48,698 nt of DNA, from contig JAFDEI010000074.1 in assembly GCA_019310425.1 (NCBI GenBank), forward strand, positions 1 through 48,698, written 5' to 3'. The translations under genes and the position numbers were made by a program. Shown here piece after piece: positions 34,631 through 42,621 of this stretch (its first letter is position 1; every line of letters begins with the position of its first letter). The stretch comes from Deltaproteobacteria bacterium. GTDB taxonomy: Bacteria > Myxococcota_A > UBA9160 > SMWR01. Below the pieces are notes generated by a model. It ran no database searches, was not told the DNA's origin, and worked only from the letters and a program-made list of their open reading frames with translations.

Positions 34631-36115
34631 ATGAAAGCCCAGACCGCCACCGGCGCTGAACGGGTCGACGAGATCCCGGTACAGAAGCTTCTCGAGGGCC
34701 TCGCGAAGCTGTATCCGCTGGTGCTCGTCCTCGACGCCGAAGGCACCGTGGTCTGGCTGAGCAACGAGATGAACATGCTGTGCTCACGGGGCCCGCATCT
34801 CATCGGAAAGGACGCCCGAGCCGTGCTCTCCGACTCGCCGGAATTCCGGCGGGAGTTCATGATCCGGTCGAAACTCCGCAATGACGGTTTCCTGTCGAAC
34901 ATGCGCTTCAGCGTTCAAGAAACCGACGGCGGCAGCCTGCCCATCGAGCTGAGCATCCTTCCGATCGACCCTGACGACGCACACAAACCGCTCTACGTCG
35001 CCGTCGCGCGCCCGGTGACCGAAACCAGCATCGGCGAGGAGCATCCCGGGAGCGACCGGCAGCTGCTCGCGGCGGTTCTGAACGGTACTCACGACGCGGT
35101 GCTGGTGGTGAATGAGCACGGCTTCATCACGCACGCAAACGCCATGCTCGAATCACTGGTCGGGCGAGCGCCGGAAACTCTGACCGATCGACCCGCGGCG
35201 TTGCTGCTGCACCGTTCCGGGGAGATCGAGCGGCTCGCCGCATCGCTCTCCCCCGGCGAAGGCCTCTGCAACCACGACTTGACGCTGCTCCATGCCGACG
35301 GCCGGCCCGTGCCCGTCACGGCGTCGGCGCGCGCGCTCGCGAGCGCCGACGGCCGCCCCCTCGGCACGGTGCTGTTCGTGCGCACGGTGTCGGACCATCG
35401 AGCGACTGTCGAGGTGCTCGAACGAAAGAACACGGAACTCCAACACTGCGTCTATTCGCTCGCTCACGACCTGCGCTCCCCGCTGGTCGCGCTACTGGGC
35501 TTCTCCCGCCTGCTCCGCCAGGACTACGGTGTACAGCTCGACGAAACCGGCCAGCATTTCATCGACCGGATCGAGCAGGCAGGCCGAACGATGGAAGAGC
35601 TGATCCACGACCTGCTCGAGTTCTCTCGCATCGGGCAGGGGGACGAACGCCGGACGATGGCCGACCCGCGGATCATCGTGCTCCAGATCGCGGCGGAAAT
35701 GAAAGATCGCCTCGATGCAGTCGGTGCGCGACTCGAGCTACCGGATCACCCCCCCCTGATCTACTGCGACCGGACGCGCCTCTACCAGGTGTTCTCGAAC
35801 CTGATCGGAAATGCAATCGACCACATGGGGCCGTGCGAGGATCCGGCCATCTCGGTCGACGTGTGGGATGACGCCGACGGGCATCAGATTTCGGTATCGG
35901 ACCACGGGCGCGGAATCGACGAATTGGATCACGAGCGGATATTCGAGGTATTCCAGAGCCTGCAACCTCGCGCCGGCGGGCACCGCGGAAGCGGGCTCGG
36001 TCTCGCGATCGTGAAGAAAGTCGCAGAGACCCACGGCGGCAGTGTCTGGGTCGAGAGCGCCAGCGGCCGTGGCGCCATATTCCGACTCACTCTTCCGCGC
36101 AACGACCTCTCCTGA
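34631..36115 (+). CDS. Soluble PAS-domain sensor histidine kinase
   Basis: A 494-residue cytoplasmic kinase with no membrane segment. Two PAS-like domains (about 10-135 and 145-260; VLVLDAEGTVVWLSNEMN and AVLVVNEHGFITHANAMLE) precede HisKA with the phospho-acceptor His in SLAHDLRSPLVALLGFSRLL. HATPase_c has the N box FSNLIGNAIDHM, G1 SDHGRGID and G2 GSGLGLAIVKKVAETHGG. It is an orphan: no response-regulator gene is nearby. A small molecule or redox signal sensed by PAS is inferred from family only. Confidence 0.93.
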   Translation: MKAQTATGAERVDEIPVQKLLEGLAKLYPLVLVLDAEGTVVWLSNEMNMLCSRGPHLIGKDARAVLSDSPEFRREFMIRSKLRNDGFLSNMRFSVQETDGGSLPIELSILPIDPDDAHKPLYVAVARPVTETSIGEEHPGSDRQLLAAVLNGTHDAVLVVNEHGFITHANAMLESLVGRAPETLTDRPAALLLHRSGEIERLAASLSPGEGLCNHDLTLLHADGRPVPVTASARALASADGRPLGTVLFVRTVSDHRATVEVLERKNTELQHCVYSLAHDLRSPLVALLGFSRLLRQDYGVQLDETGQHFIDRIEQAGRTMEELIHDLLEFSRIGQGDERRTMADPRIIVLQIAAEMKDRLDAVGARLELPDHPPLIYCDRTRLYQVFSNLIGNAIDHMGPCEDPAISVDVWDDADGHQISVSDHGRGIDELDHERIFEVFQSLQPRAGGHRGSGLGLAIVKKVAETHGGSVWVESASGRGAIFRLTLPRNDLS

Positions 36116-36166
36116 GTCGCCAGGTTGCTGGCCTCATGAGCTTCACTTAGGCTGACGCGTCCAGCC

Positions 36167-36910
36167 ATGTACCCCGAACTATTTTCAATCTTCGGTTACT
36201 CCGTCAGTTCCTTCGGCGCGATGATGGCGATTGCCTTCCTCGTCGGGTCGTGGATTACCGGCAGACGAATGCAGGAGGAGGGGCTCGATCCCGACCTCGC
36301 GACGACCCTGCTCATCTACGTGATGCTCGGCGGGGTCTTCGGCTCGAAGCTCTATTTCGCGATCGACGTGTCGCTGCGCGAAGGTCGGCCATTCTTCGAC
36401 CTGCTGTTCGCGCGCGACGGCATCACCTGGTATGGCGGTCTCATCATGGCCACGATCGTCGGCGCGATCGGCTGCCGACGACATGGCGTGCCGGTCAAGA
36501 TATTCGCGGACTGCGTCGCGGTCGCGGCCGCGGTTGGGCAGTCGATCGGCCGCATCGGCTGCTTTCTCGTCGGAGACGATTACGGCAGACCGACGGATGT
36601 TCCCTGGGGGGTCAGCTTTCCGGACGGAATCCAGCCCATCTACGACCCGGTCCACCCCACGCAGCTCTACGAAGTCGCGTGGTTGCTCCCGGTAGCCGGC
36701 TTGCTGTGGTGGCGCCGCAAGAAGAGTCCGTTCCTGTTCGGCGAATACATCGCGCTGAACGGACTCGGTCGCATCGTGATCGAGACCTGGCGCATCAACC
36801 AACCGCTCCTGGGTTTCACCGAGCCGCAGTGGATCGGTGCGATGCTCATTGTCCTCGGTATGGGGGGATGGCTCTACTACCGGTCCAACCCCGGGGCCGA
36901 CGAAGCCTGA
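36167..36910 (+). CDS. lgt: Prolipoprotein diacylglyceryl transferase
   Basis: Lgt adds diacylglycerol to the lipobox Cys of prolipoproteins in the inner membrane. The 247-residue product has about seven membrane helices. Signature parts are FGSKLYFAID, ITWYGGLIMATIVGAI, GRIGCFLVGDDYGRPTDVPW with the conserved Arg/Asp residues, and HPTQLYEVAWLLPVAG. Its presence fits the LolA route at 24086. It is followed after 10 bases by a TetR gene. Confidence 0.95.
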   Translation: MYPELFSIFGYSVSSFGAMMAIAFLVGSWITGRRMQEEGLDPDLATTLLIYVMLGGVFGSKLYFAIDVSLREGRPFFDLLFARDGITWYGGLIMATIVGAIGCRRHGVPVKIFADCVAVAAAVGQSIGRIGCFLVGDDYGRPTDVPWGVSFPDGIQPIYDPVHPTQLYEVAWLLPVAGLLWWRRKKSPFLFGEYIALNGLGRIVIETWRINQPLLGFTEPQWIGAMLIVLGMGGWLYYRSNPGADEA

Positions 36911-36920
36911 GGGATTCGCG

Positions 36921-37574
36921 ATGCCGAGAGTTCCGAGCGACCAAGACACCCGATCGTTGATCCTGCAGGTCGCCGAGACGCAGTTCGGCGCCAAGGGCTA
37001 CTCCGGAACACACCTCCAGAGCATCGCCGCGGAGGTCGGCGTCCAGAAGACCGCGCTCTACTACTACTTCGAGAGCAAGCAGGCGCTCTACGTCGCGGTC
37101 CTCGAACGGATGCTCGAAGCCTTCGACTACGTCTTCACCCGCACCGCCGAGCGCGGCAATCTCTCGGTCGAGACACTGTGGACCGCGATCGGCGATCTCA
37201 ACGATGTACTCGGGCAGAACCCGAACTTTGCGCGCATACTCACGCGGATCTTCATCGACCGGATTGCCATCGATGCCAGCACCATCGGACCCCTCATCGA
37301 AGGAATCTTCAATCCACTGCTGAAGTTCTACTCGGCCGGTGTATCCGCCGGGATATTCCGGAAGATGTCGTCGCGCCACGCGCTGCTCTCGGTGATCGGG
37401 GCCGCGACCTTCTATTATGCGGCCGGAGAGAGCAGCAGCGACATCGTCGGGATCGAGGATGTGTTCGACGCCGATGCGGTCGACTGGAGGCGCCGGGAAT
37501 TCTGCACATTCGTACTGGGTGGACTACTTCTCGACCAGGACGACACCGAACCCGATCGCGGAGAATCCGGCTAG
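36921..37574 (+). CDS. TetR/AcrR-family transcriptional regulator
   Basis: A 217-residue regulator with an N-terminal helix-turn-helix (LILQVAETQFGAKGYSGTHL, QSIAAEVGVQKTALYYYFES, KQALYVAVLERM) and an all-helical ligand domain. The ligand is unknown; relatives often control fatty-acid or efflux genes. It directly follows lgt and is convergent with the gene at 37586, with an 11-base gap. Confidence 0.92.
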   Translation: MPRVPSDQDTRSLILQVAETQFGAKGYSGTHLQSIAAEVGVQKTALYYYFESKQALYVAVLERMLEAFDYVFTRTAERGNLSVETLWTAIGDLNDVLGQNPNFARILTRIFIDRIAIDASTIGPLIEGIFNPLLKFYSAGVSAGIFRKMSSRHALLSVIGAATFYYAAGESSSDIVGIEDVFDADAVDWRRREFCTFVLGGLLLDQDDTEPDRGESG

Positions 37575-37585
37575 CAATATCTTGG

Positions 37586-38584
37586 TCAATTCGCGACCGG
37601 AGTCTCCGGAGCACCGCCGGGGCCGATCCGGTCTAGCAATGCTGCAGCCGCAGCGCCGATTCTCTCGCGGTCTTCGGCATCCACCAACTGGTCGATCGAC
37701 GAGACCGCGCGCCTCGCGATGTCGAGTAACGGGTCACCGACCGTCTTGCCGCTGTCCAGCGACGCTCCGATCTGGGTCAAGCACACCTCGTAGTCGCGGT
37801 CGAGGTACGCCCCCATCCCCCGTGCGAACCGCGCCAGCCCCTCGAGCTCGCCCGTATTACCGCCACGCTCGATCGCGAGTACGAACGCCTGCTCCGCTTC
37901 ACGATAGAAACCACTCCCGAGATACGAACGACCGACGAATTCGTAGCCCGCGGCTGCACTGCCTTCGATCTCGGCGAAGACTTCGTCGATCGGATCGCCG
38001 AAGACGTCCTCGACGTCCGTCTGGTTCTCGAGCAGGCAGCGCAGCACCTGGCCGTCGTTCGGGTTCTCGCGCAGCAGCGTGCGCAGCTGCTTGATCGACT
38101 GCTCGATCAAGATCTCCGTCTCCTGGAAGCCCTCTGCAAGCCGCTCCGACACGACCGACAACAGCTTCTCGAACTCGTGGAAGAGCACGTCATCTTCACT
38201 GGTCTCGCCGGAGGCGAGCGCTCGCACCCGCGGCCCGTAGATCTCCTGTTGGTAGAAGTTCTCGCGAAACTTCATCGCTTCATGGAACAGCGACCCGACC
38301 GCAAGATCGAACAGCGCCTCACCGCGTGAAGCGATCGCCGCACTCCCGTCGCGCGGCCGGAACAGCGAGTGGCAGCGTTCCTTGAGCCGGAAGAGCACGC
38401 TGGCCTCATCGTCCCCGATGAGCTCCCGGAGTTCGGAAAAACGGAGCTCACCGACACGAAACCGCTCGAACAAGCGCTTCGTGGTGTGGTGGGCCGCGAT
38501 GAAGTCGCGAACGATGTCGACCAGATCGGCGGAATCCGTACCCCCGGCGTTCGAACGCAATGGCCTGGGAGGAATGGACCGCAT
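37586..38584 (-). CDS. Conserved protein of unknown function, mostly helical
   Basis: A 332-residue soluble protein I cannot assign. It is predicted almost all-helical. The N-terminal half has LVDIVRDFIAAHHTTKRLFE, RFSELRELIGDDEASVLFRL and HEFEKLLSVVSERLAEGFQE. The C-terminal half (AAGYEFVGRSYLGSGFYREA, EQAFVLAIERGG, ARFARGMGAYLDRDYE) resembles TPR-like helical pairs. No signal peptide or membrane helix. It is divergent from ETF-QO with a 161-base gap that could hold promoters for both. Real coding sequence is judged from length, composition and consistent codon use. Confidence 0.78.
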   Translation of the reverse strand: MRSIPPRPLRSNAGGTDSADLVDIVRDFIAAHHTTKRLFERFRVGELRFSELRELIGDDEASVLFRLKERCHSLFRPRDGSAAIASRGEALFDLAVGSLFHEAMKFRENFYQQEIYGPRVRALASGETSEDDVLFHEFEKLLSVVSERLAEGFQETEILIEQSIKQLRTLLRENPNDGQVLRCLLENQTDVEDVFGDPIDEVFAEIEGSAAAGYEFVGRSYLGSGFYREAEQAFVLAIERGGNTGELEGLARFARGMGAYLDRDYEVCLTQIGASLDSGKTVGDPLLDIARRAVSSIDQLVDAEDRERIGAAAAALLDRIGPGGAPETPVAN

Positions 38585-38745
38585 CTCGGCGCAGCATACG
38601 GAAGGCGTTTTGGGGGGTCAACGAAGGCTCGCTCCGAGGGCTTCGAGGTTCCCACGGGGTCGAGTTGAACGCCGGATCGGCTAACTTCGCTCGGCGCGCG
38701 AATCAAAAGAGCACGAGAAGGCACGAGAACCGAGGGAGAAACGTG

Positions 38746-40440
38746 ATGAGTGAGCCGATCGAACGCGAGAGTATGGAAGTCGATGTCCTCTATGTTGGAG
38801 CAGGACCCGCGACTCTGGCATCGGCCATCCATCTGATGAAGCAGATCGAAGCGTTCAATCGAGTTGCGGAAATAGCCGGCAAGGCGCCGATCGAACCTCC
38901 GAGCGTGCTGGTTCTCGAGAAGGCCGCCGAGGTCGGCGACCACTGCCTGTCGGGCGGTGTGATGAACCCGAAGGCGATGCGGGAACTCATTCCCGACTTC
39001 GAAGAGCAGGGCTTTCCGAGCGAGTACGTCTGCAACTACGCGGGCTTCTGGCTGTTCCACCCGAAGGGGAAGCTCAACATCCCGGTCGTTCCGCCCAACT
39101 TCCAGAAGAAGGGCTATCACGTCGTATCGCTCAACAAGGTTGCGAAGTGGATGGCTGAGCGGGCCGAGGCGGGCGGCGTCGACATCTACCCGGGCTTCGC
39201 AGGCGACCAACTACTCGTCGATAGCGGCCGAGTGGTCGGCGTTCGCACAGGCGACATGGGCGTCGACAAGAACGGCAACCCGAAGAACACCTTCGCACCG
39301 GGCATGGACATCTTCGCGAAGGTCACGGTGCTCGGCGAAGGCGTGCGCGGCTCACTCACGAAGCAGCTGATCGAGACTTTCGATCTCCAGGGCCGCAACC
39401 CGCAGTCGTTCGAAACCGGCGTCAAGGAGATCTGGAGGATCGACCCGAAGAAGCACCAGCCCGGGCGCGTCGTCCACGGCATGTCGTTCCCGAAGATCCT
39501 CGGTGGCTTTCACGGCATGTGGCTCTACGACATGCAGGACGACCTGATCTCATACGGGTTCGTGACGCCGCTCGACTCCAAGAACCCCCACAGTGATCCG
39601 CACCTCGAGGCTCAGCGCTTCAAGACGAACCCGTGGATGCGGGATCTGCTCGAGGGCGCCGAACTCGTGAAGTACGGCGCCAAGGTGATCCCGACCGGTG
39701 GCCTCTACTCACAGCCCAAGCTCTACACCGACGGTGCGATGATCGTTGGCGACTCCGCGAGCATGTGCAACGCCCAGAACCTCGCGGGTATCCACATGGC
39801 GATCAAGACCGGCATGCTCGCGGCGGAGACGATCGTCGATGCACTCGCGCAGCAGGACTTCACGTCGAAGACCCTGGGTGGCTACGCCGAGCGCTACGGC
39901 GACAGCTGGGCCTACCAGGAGCACTACCAGGCCCGTAACTTCGGGCCGTCCGCGGAGCGAGGCTTCTTCTTCTTCATGTTGAACGAGCCGCTCCGGATGA
40001 TTACCGGCGGCCGCGGCATCAAGGACAACCTGTCGATGGAACCCGGCCATCAGCACATGATGTCGCTCGCCGAGCTCCCGAAGAACGAGCGAGAGAAGGA
40101 AGAGTTCGAATTCGACGGCGTCCTCACATTCGACAAGGAGCACCTGGTCGGGTTCAGCGGCACCGCCCACGAAGCCGACCAGCCGCACCATCTGGTGGTC
40201 GCGGACACCGACCTCTGCAGCACCACCTGTGCGGAGGAGTTCGGAAACCCGTGCGAGAGCTTCTGCCCAGCCGCCGTCTACGAAATGGTGCCGGATGCGA
40301 GCAACCCCGGGAGGAAGAACCTCTTCATCCACCATGAGAACTGTGTCCACTGCAAGACGTGCGACATCGCGGACCCGTACCAGATCATCACCTGGACTCC
40401 GCCTGAAGGTGGCGAAGGGCCCAACTACGAAGGGATGTAG
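38746..40440 (+). CDS. Electron-transfer-flavoprotein ubiquinone oxidoreductase
   Basis: ETF-QO moves electrons from ETF (fatty-acid and amino-acid oxidation) to quinone at the inner membrane. The 564-residue protein begins with the FAD motif DVLYVGAGPATLASAIHL. Also seen are CLSGGVMNPKAM, GFAGDQLLVDSGRVVGVRTG, VLGEGVRGSLTKQL, GGFHGMWLYDMQDDLISYGF and the second FAD-contact motif MIVGDSASMCNAQNLAGIHM. The C-terminal ferredoxin-like domain holds the 4Fe-4S cysteines (FCPAAVYE, NCVHCKTCDI). ATG 38746 follows GAGGGAG by 7 bases. No etfAB genes are in the window. Confidence 0.95.
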   Translation: MSEPIERESMEVDVLYVGAGPATLASAIHLMKQIEAFNRVAEIAGKAPIEPPSVLVLEKAAEVGDHCLSGGVMNPKAMRELIPDFEEQGFPSEYVCNYAGFWLFHPKGKLNIPVVPPNFQKKGYHVVSLNKVAKWMAERAEAGGVDIYPGFAGDQLLVDSGRVVGVRTGDMGVDKNGNPKNTFAPGMDIFAKVTVLGEGVRGSLTKQLIETFDLQGRNPQSFETGVKEIWRIDPKKHQPGRVVHGMSFPKILGGFHGMWLYDMQDDLISYGFVTPLDSKNPHSDPHLEAQRFKTNPWMRDLLEGAELVKYGAKVIPTGGLYSQPKLYTDGAMIVGDSASMCNAQNLAGIHMAIKTGMLAAETIVDALAQQDFTSKTLGGYAERYGDSWAYQEHYQARNFGPSAERGFFFFMLNEPLRMITGGRGIKDNLSMEPGHQHMMSLAELPKNEREKEEFEFDGVLTFDKEHLVGFSGTAHEADQPHHLVVADTDLCSTTCAEEFGNPCESFCPAAVYEMVPDASNPGRKNLFIHHENCVHCKTCDIADPYQIITWTPPEGGEGPNYEGM

Positions 40441-40446
40441 CGAACT

Positions 40447-40459
40447 CGGCCGGAGGCCG
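40447..40459. terminator. Small hairpin between convergent ETF-QO and phosphatase genes
   Basis: CGGCC GGA GGCCG forms a 5-base stem and 3-base loop in the 22-base gap between two stops. It is too weak to be sure of a terminator. Confidence 0.25.
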
Positions 40460-40462
40460 TTC

Positions 40463-41296
40463 TCAGGTCGTGGATATCGCTCCGACCGCGGCCTCGAGCG
40501 CCGCTAGGTGGTCGCGGTTTCCGGCAACGAGCAGCGTCCGTGCGGGCTCCTCGATGTCATCCGGGAATTCCCCGCCGTCTTCGCGAATCGCGATCGCACC
40601 CGCCTCGCGGGCGATCAGCACACCGACGCGGCCGCGGATGCTCACGTTCGGCGGGTCGTTGTTCGCAACGCGCAGCCCCGCACAGACACCCGGAATCATG
40701 GGCGCGACCGAGATCGCGCCACCGCAAGCACGTTGTACCTCGTAGCCGCGCTCACGCAGTACCGCGACCGCAGCAGGGTCGAGACCGTGCGACACCAGCA
40801 CTCTACGCGCAGTGTTGTGGAGCACGGCCGGCTGCCGAGTTCCGTCCGCATCGACCATGCGCGCACCACCGCCTCGGACACTTTCGAATGCGATTTTCTC
40901 GCGCGGCAGAGCGACCAGTGCCGCGTCGTACTGCTTGCCGATCGCGAGCCCGACGATGATCGCATACGGACCCCCCTGTTCGAGATAGAAGTGCAACGTG
41001 CCGTCGATCGGATCGATCACAACCATCGCAGGTGCATGTTCGGGAAAGCGCCCAACCGACGGAGTGTCCTCCTCCGCTCGAAGCGAAACACCGGGACAGT
41101 GTTCCCAGATTGCCTCCAGTATGGCCTCCTGGCACTCCAGGTCCGCTCGGGTCAGCGCCGCCTTCACCTTCGAAACCTCGTCGGATTTGGGCGTGTTGGG
41201 GAGCCTTCCGTCACACTCGCGCGCGATTCTCGCGGCGCGTCGCAGGGACGGCTCGAGCGCTGCTACGAAATCAGCTGGTTGCAGGATCTTGTGCAT
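40463..41296 (-). CDS. Inositol-monophosphatase-family protein with an altered metal site
   Basis: A 277-residue member of the FIG/IMPase fold, which removes phosphate from sugar- or inositol-type substrates with Mg2+. The first metal site is intact: EED (about residue 99) and DPIDGT (about 119-124), followed by GGPYAIIVGLAIG. In the C-terminal half, the place where IMPases carry WD with a metal-binding Asp reads PPNVSIRGRVGVLIAREAGA, so that Asp is not visible. Activity may be changed or restricted. A second, more typical family member starts at 48292. Substrate unknown. Confidence 0.82.
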   Translation of the reverse strand: MHKILQPADFVAALEPSLRRAARIARECDGRLPNTPKSDEVSKVKAALTRADLECQEAILEAIWEHCPGVSLRAEEDTPSVGRFPEHAPAMVVIDPIDGTLHFYLEQGGPYAIIVGLAIGKQYDAALVALPREKIAFESVRGGGARMVDADGTRQPAVLHNTARRVLVSHGLDPAAVAVLRERGYEVQRACGGAISVAPMIPGVCAGLRVANNDPPNVSIRGRVGVLIAREAGAIAIREDGGEFPDDIEEPARTLLVAGNRDHLAALEAAVGAISTT

Positions 41297-41438
41297 TGGT
41301 TTTACCGATCAGTTGCCCGTTCGTGCGCAACGCACACAAGACGGACGCGCATATCCAGGCGACGTTCGCTTCAGCCAACGGACGAAAGCACCGAATAGGG
41401 ACCGCGGGTAGAGAGACTTGCTTCCGAGGAGCCCTGAC

Positions 41439-41879
41439 ATGAAGACTTCGAGAACCTCCAAGATCGTTCGGAGTGTCTGCATCGCTGTCGCATTCGCACT
41501 CATCTGCTCCGGAGCCCCGGCTCTAGCCGATGAAATCGCAGTACCGGCGGCGGTGGCCCCGACCATCGACCCCGCCAAGGCGTCCTTCATGAAGTTCGCC
41601 CGATCGTGGATGGACAAGGTACAGCGGATCGCAGCCGAGCAGAAGCCGACGGTTCAGCCGGGTGCCGCGAGCGCGGTGGTGACCTACCGTGATTACGGCG
41701 ACGATTTCACGGTCGAGCTACGCCCGACCGGCCACGCCTCGGCGCCGTATGTGGGTATCCTGCGCTACAACGAGCAGATCTTCAGCTGCAAGCACATCGC
41801 GGCCAACGACTGCTCGCTGTCGTCGCAGATCCCCGTGACCGAGATCTTCCGCTACCAGGGCGGACGCTGGGTCTACTGA
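41439..41879 (+). CDS. Small exported protein of unknown function
   Basis: A 146-residue protein starting MKTSRTSK, with signal peptide VCIAVAFALICSGAPALA and cleavage probably after ALA. The mature part is an amphipathic helix (ASFMKFARSWMDKVQRIAAE) and a small beta domain (AVVTYRDYGDDFTVELRPTG, YVGILRYNEQIFSC, IFRYQGGRWVY) with two Cys. ATG 41439 is chosen because GAGGAG lies 7 bases upstream. It is followed directly by the tandem hairpin repeats. Function unknown. Confidence 0.75.
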   Translation: MKTSRTSKIVRSVCIAVAFALICSGAPALADEIAVPAAVAPTIDPAKASFMKFARSWMDKVQRIAAEQKPTVQPGAASAVVTYRDYGDDFTVELRPTGHASAPYVGILRYNEQIFSCKHIAANDCSLSSQIPVTEIFRYQGGRWVY

Positions 41880-41883
41880 TCCC

Positions 41884-42050
41884 GCGGCCAACGCGCAGCC
41901 AGGAACTGGAAACACGAAGTGTTTCCCAAGAAGACACCGCGGAGCCTTTGCCGCACAGCGGCAACGCGCAGCCAGGAACTGGAAACACGAAGTGTTTCCC
42001 AAGAAGACACCGCGGAGCCTTTGGCCGCACAGCGGCCAACGCGCAGCTAG
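41884..42050 (-). repeat. Tandem array of composite hairpin repeats
   Basis: Two near-identical 73-75-base units and a terminal half unit fill the gap between the genes at 41439 and 42060. Each unit has hairpin B GGAAACAC GAA GTGTTTCC, the spacer AAGAAGACACCGCGGAGCC, hairpin A and CGCGCAGC. Hairpin A is TTGCCGC ACA GCGGCAA at 41948-41964, but TTGGCCGC ACA GCGGCCAA at 42021-42039: both arms differ by one base, so pairing is kept. Confidence 0.85.
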
Positions 42051-42059
42051 ACTCGGCGA

Positions 42060-42419
42060 ATGCCTCAGGAGTTTCTCGCCCATCTGATCGTCACTGCAGC
42101 GCTTTTGCTGCTGGTGACGAATGCACTCGATGGAATCGAAATCCGCGGGGCTGTCTCCGCGCTGTTCGCGGCACTCGTTCTCGGACTCGTGAATGCGCTG
42201 GTACGCCCCGTCGCGCTGGTGCTGACACTTCCGCTCACAGTGGTGACGTTCGGGCTGTTCCTGCTGGTCGTAAACGGCGGCATGCTGAAGCTCGCGGCGG
42301 CGTTGGTTCCGGGCTTTCGCATACGAGGCTGGATGCCCGCGATCTGGGCGAGCCTGCTGCTCACGCTCCTCAACGTACTGATCGATGCCGTGGTCGGGCC
42401 GGGCTGGCAGAGCCAATAG
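42060..42419 (+). CDS. YvlD/phage-holin-4-family (PF04020) membrane protein
   Basis: A 119-residue inner-membrane protein with four hydrophobic helices (HLIVTAALLLLVTNAL, VSALFAALVLGLVNALV, PLTVVTFGLFLLVVNGGML, PAIWASLLLTLLNVLID). The conserved N-A-L-V-R-P and N-G-G positions of PF04020 are visible. The family name refers to distant holin resemblance; chromosomal members are common and of uncertain role, possibly envelope related. ATG 42060 begins 10 bases after the repeat array. No phage genes nearby. Confidence 0.85.
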   Translation: MPQEFLAHLIVTAALLLLVTNALDGIEIRGAVSALFAALVLGLVNALVRPVALVLTLPLTVVTFGLFLLVVNGGMLKLAAALVPGFRIRGWMPAIWASLLLTLLNVLIDAVVGPGWQSQ

Positions 42420-42505
42420 CAGAGCTGCGGAAGCTGTGGTTGCGAAGCGACCAACGATCAGTCCGACTCGAAACGGCCGAGCTGATCGTGTGATTGCGTG
42501 ATCGT

Positions 42506-42590
42506 GGAAGCGCGAAGCGCTCCAGGTTCCTGCCCTTGGTAGAGCGCTCACCTGGGACACTTCGCGCTTCCCGACGCCTCTCACCCCCCA
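42506..42590. repeat. Degenerate hairpin-B-like elements between convergent genes
   Basis: GGAAGCGC GAA GCGCTCC (42505-42522) followed by AGGTTCCTG, then CTGGGACACTTCGCGCTTCC further on, echo the hairpin B part and its flank seen at 41884-42050 with changed arm sequence. It occupies the 202-base gap between the stop at 42419 and the nrdJ stop. Confidence 0.4.
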
Positions 42591-42621
42591 TTGCTCGAGA
42601 CGCCGTGATCGATTCTGCGGA

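Noticed and set aside
41884-42050. CRISPR array
   Set aside because: The units are contiguous hairpin duplications with no unique spacers of constant length and no cas genes nearby.
42060-42419. Phage holin implying a prophage
   Set aside because: PF04020 proteins are common chromosomal membrane proteins and no other phage gene is present.
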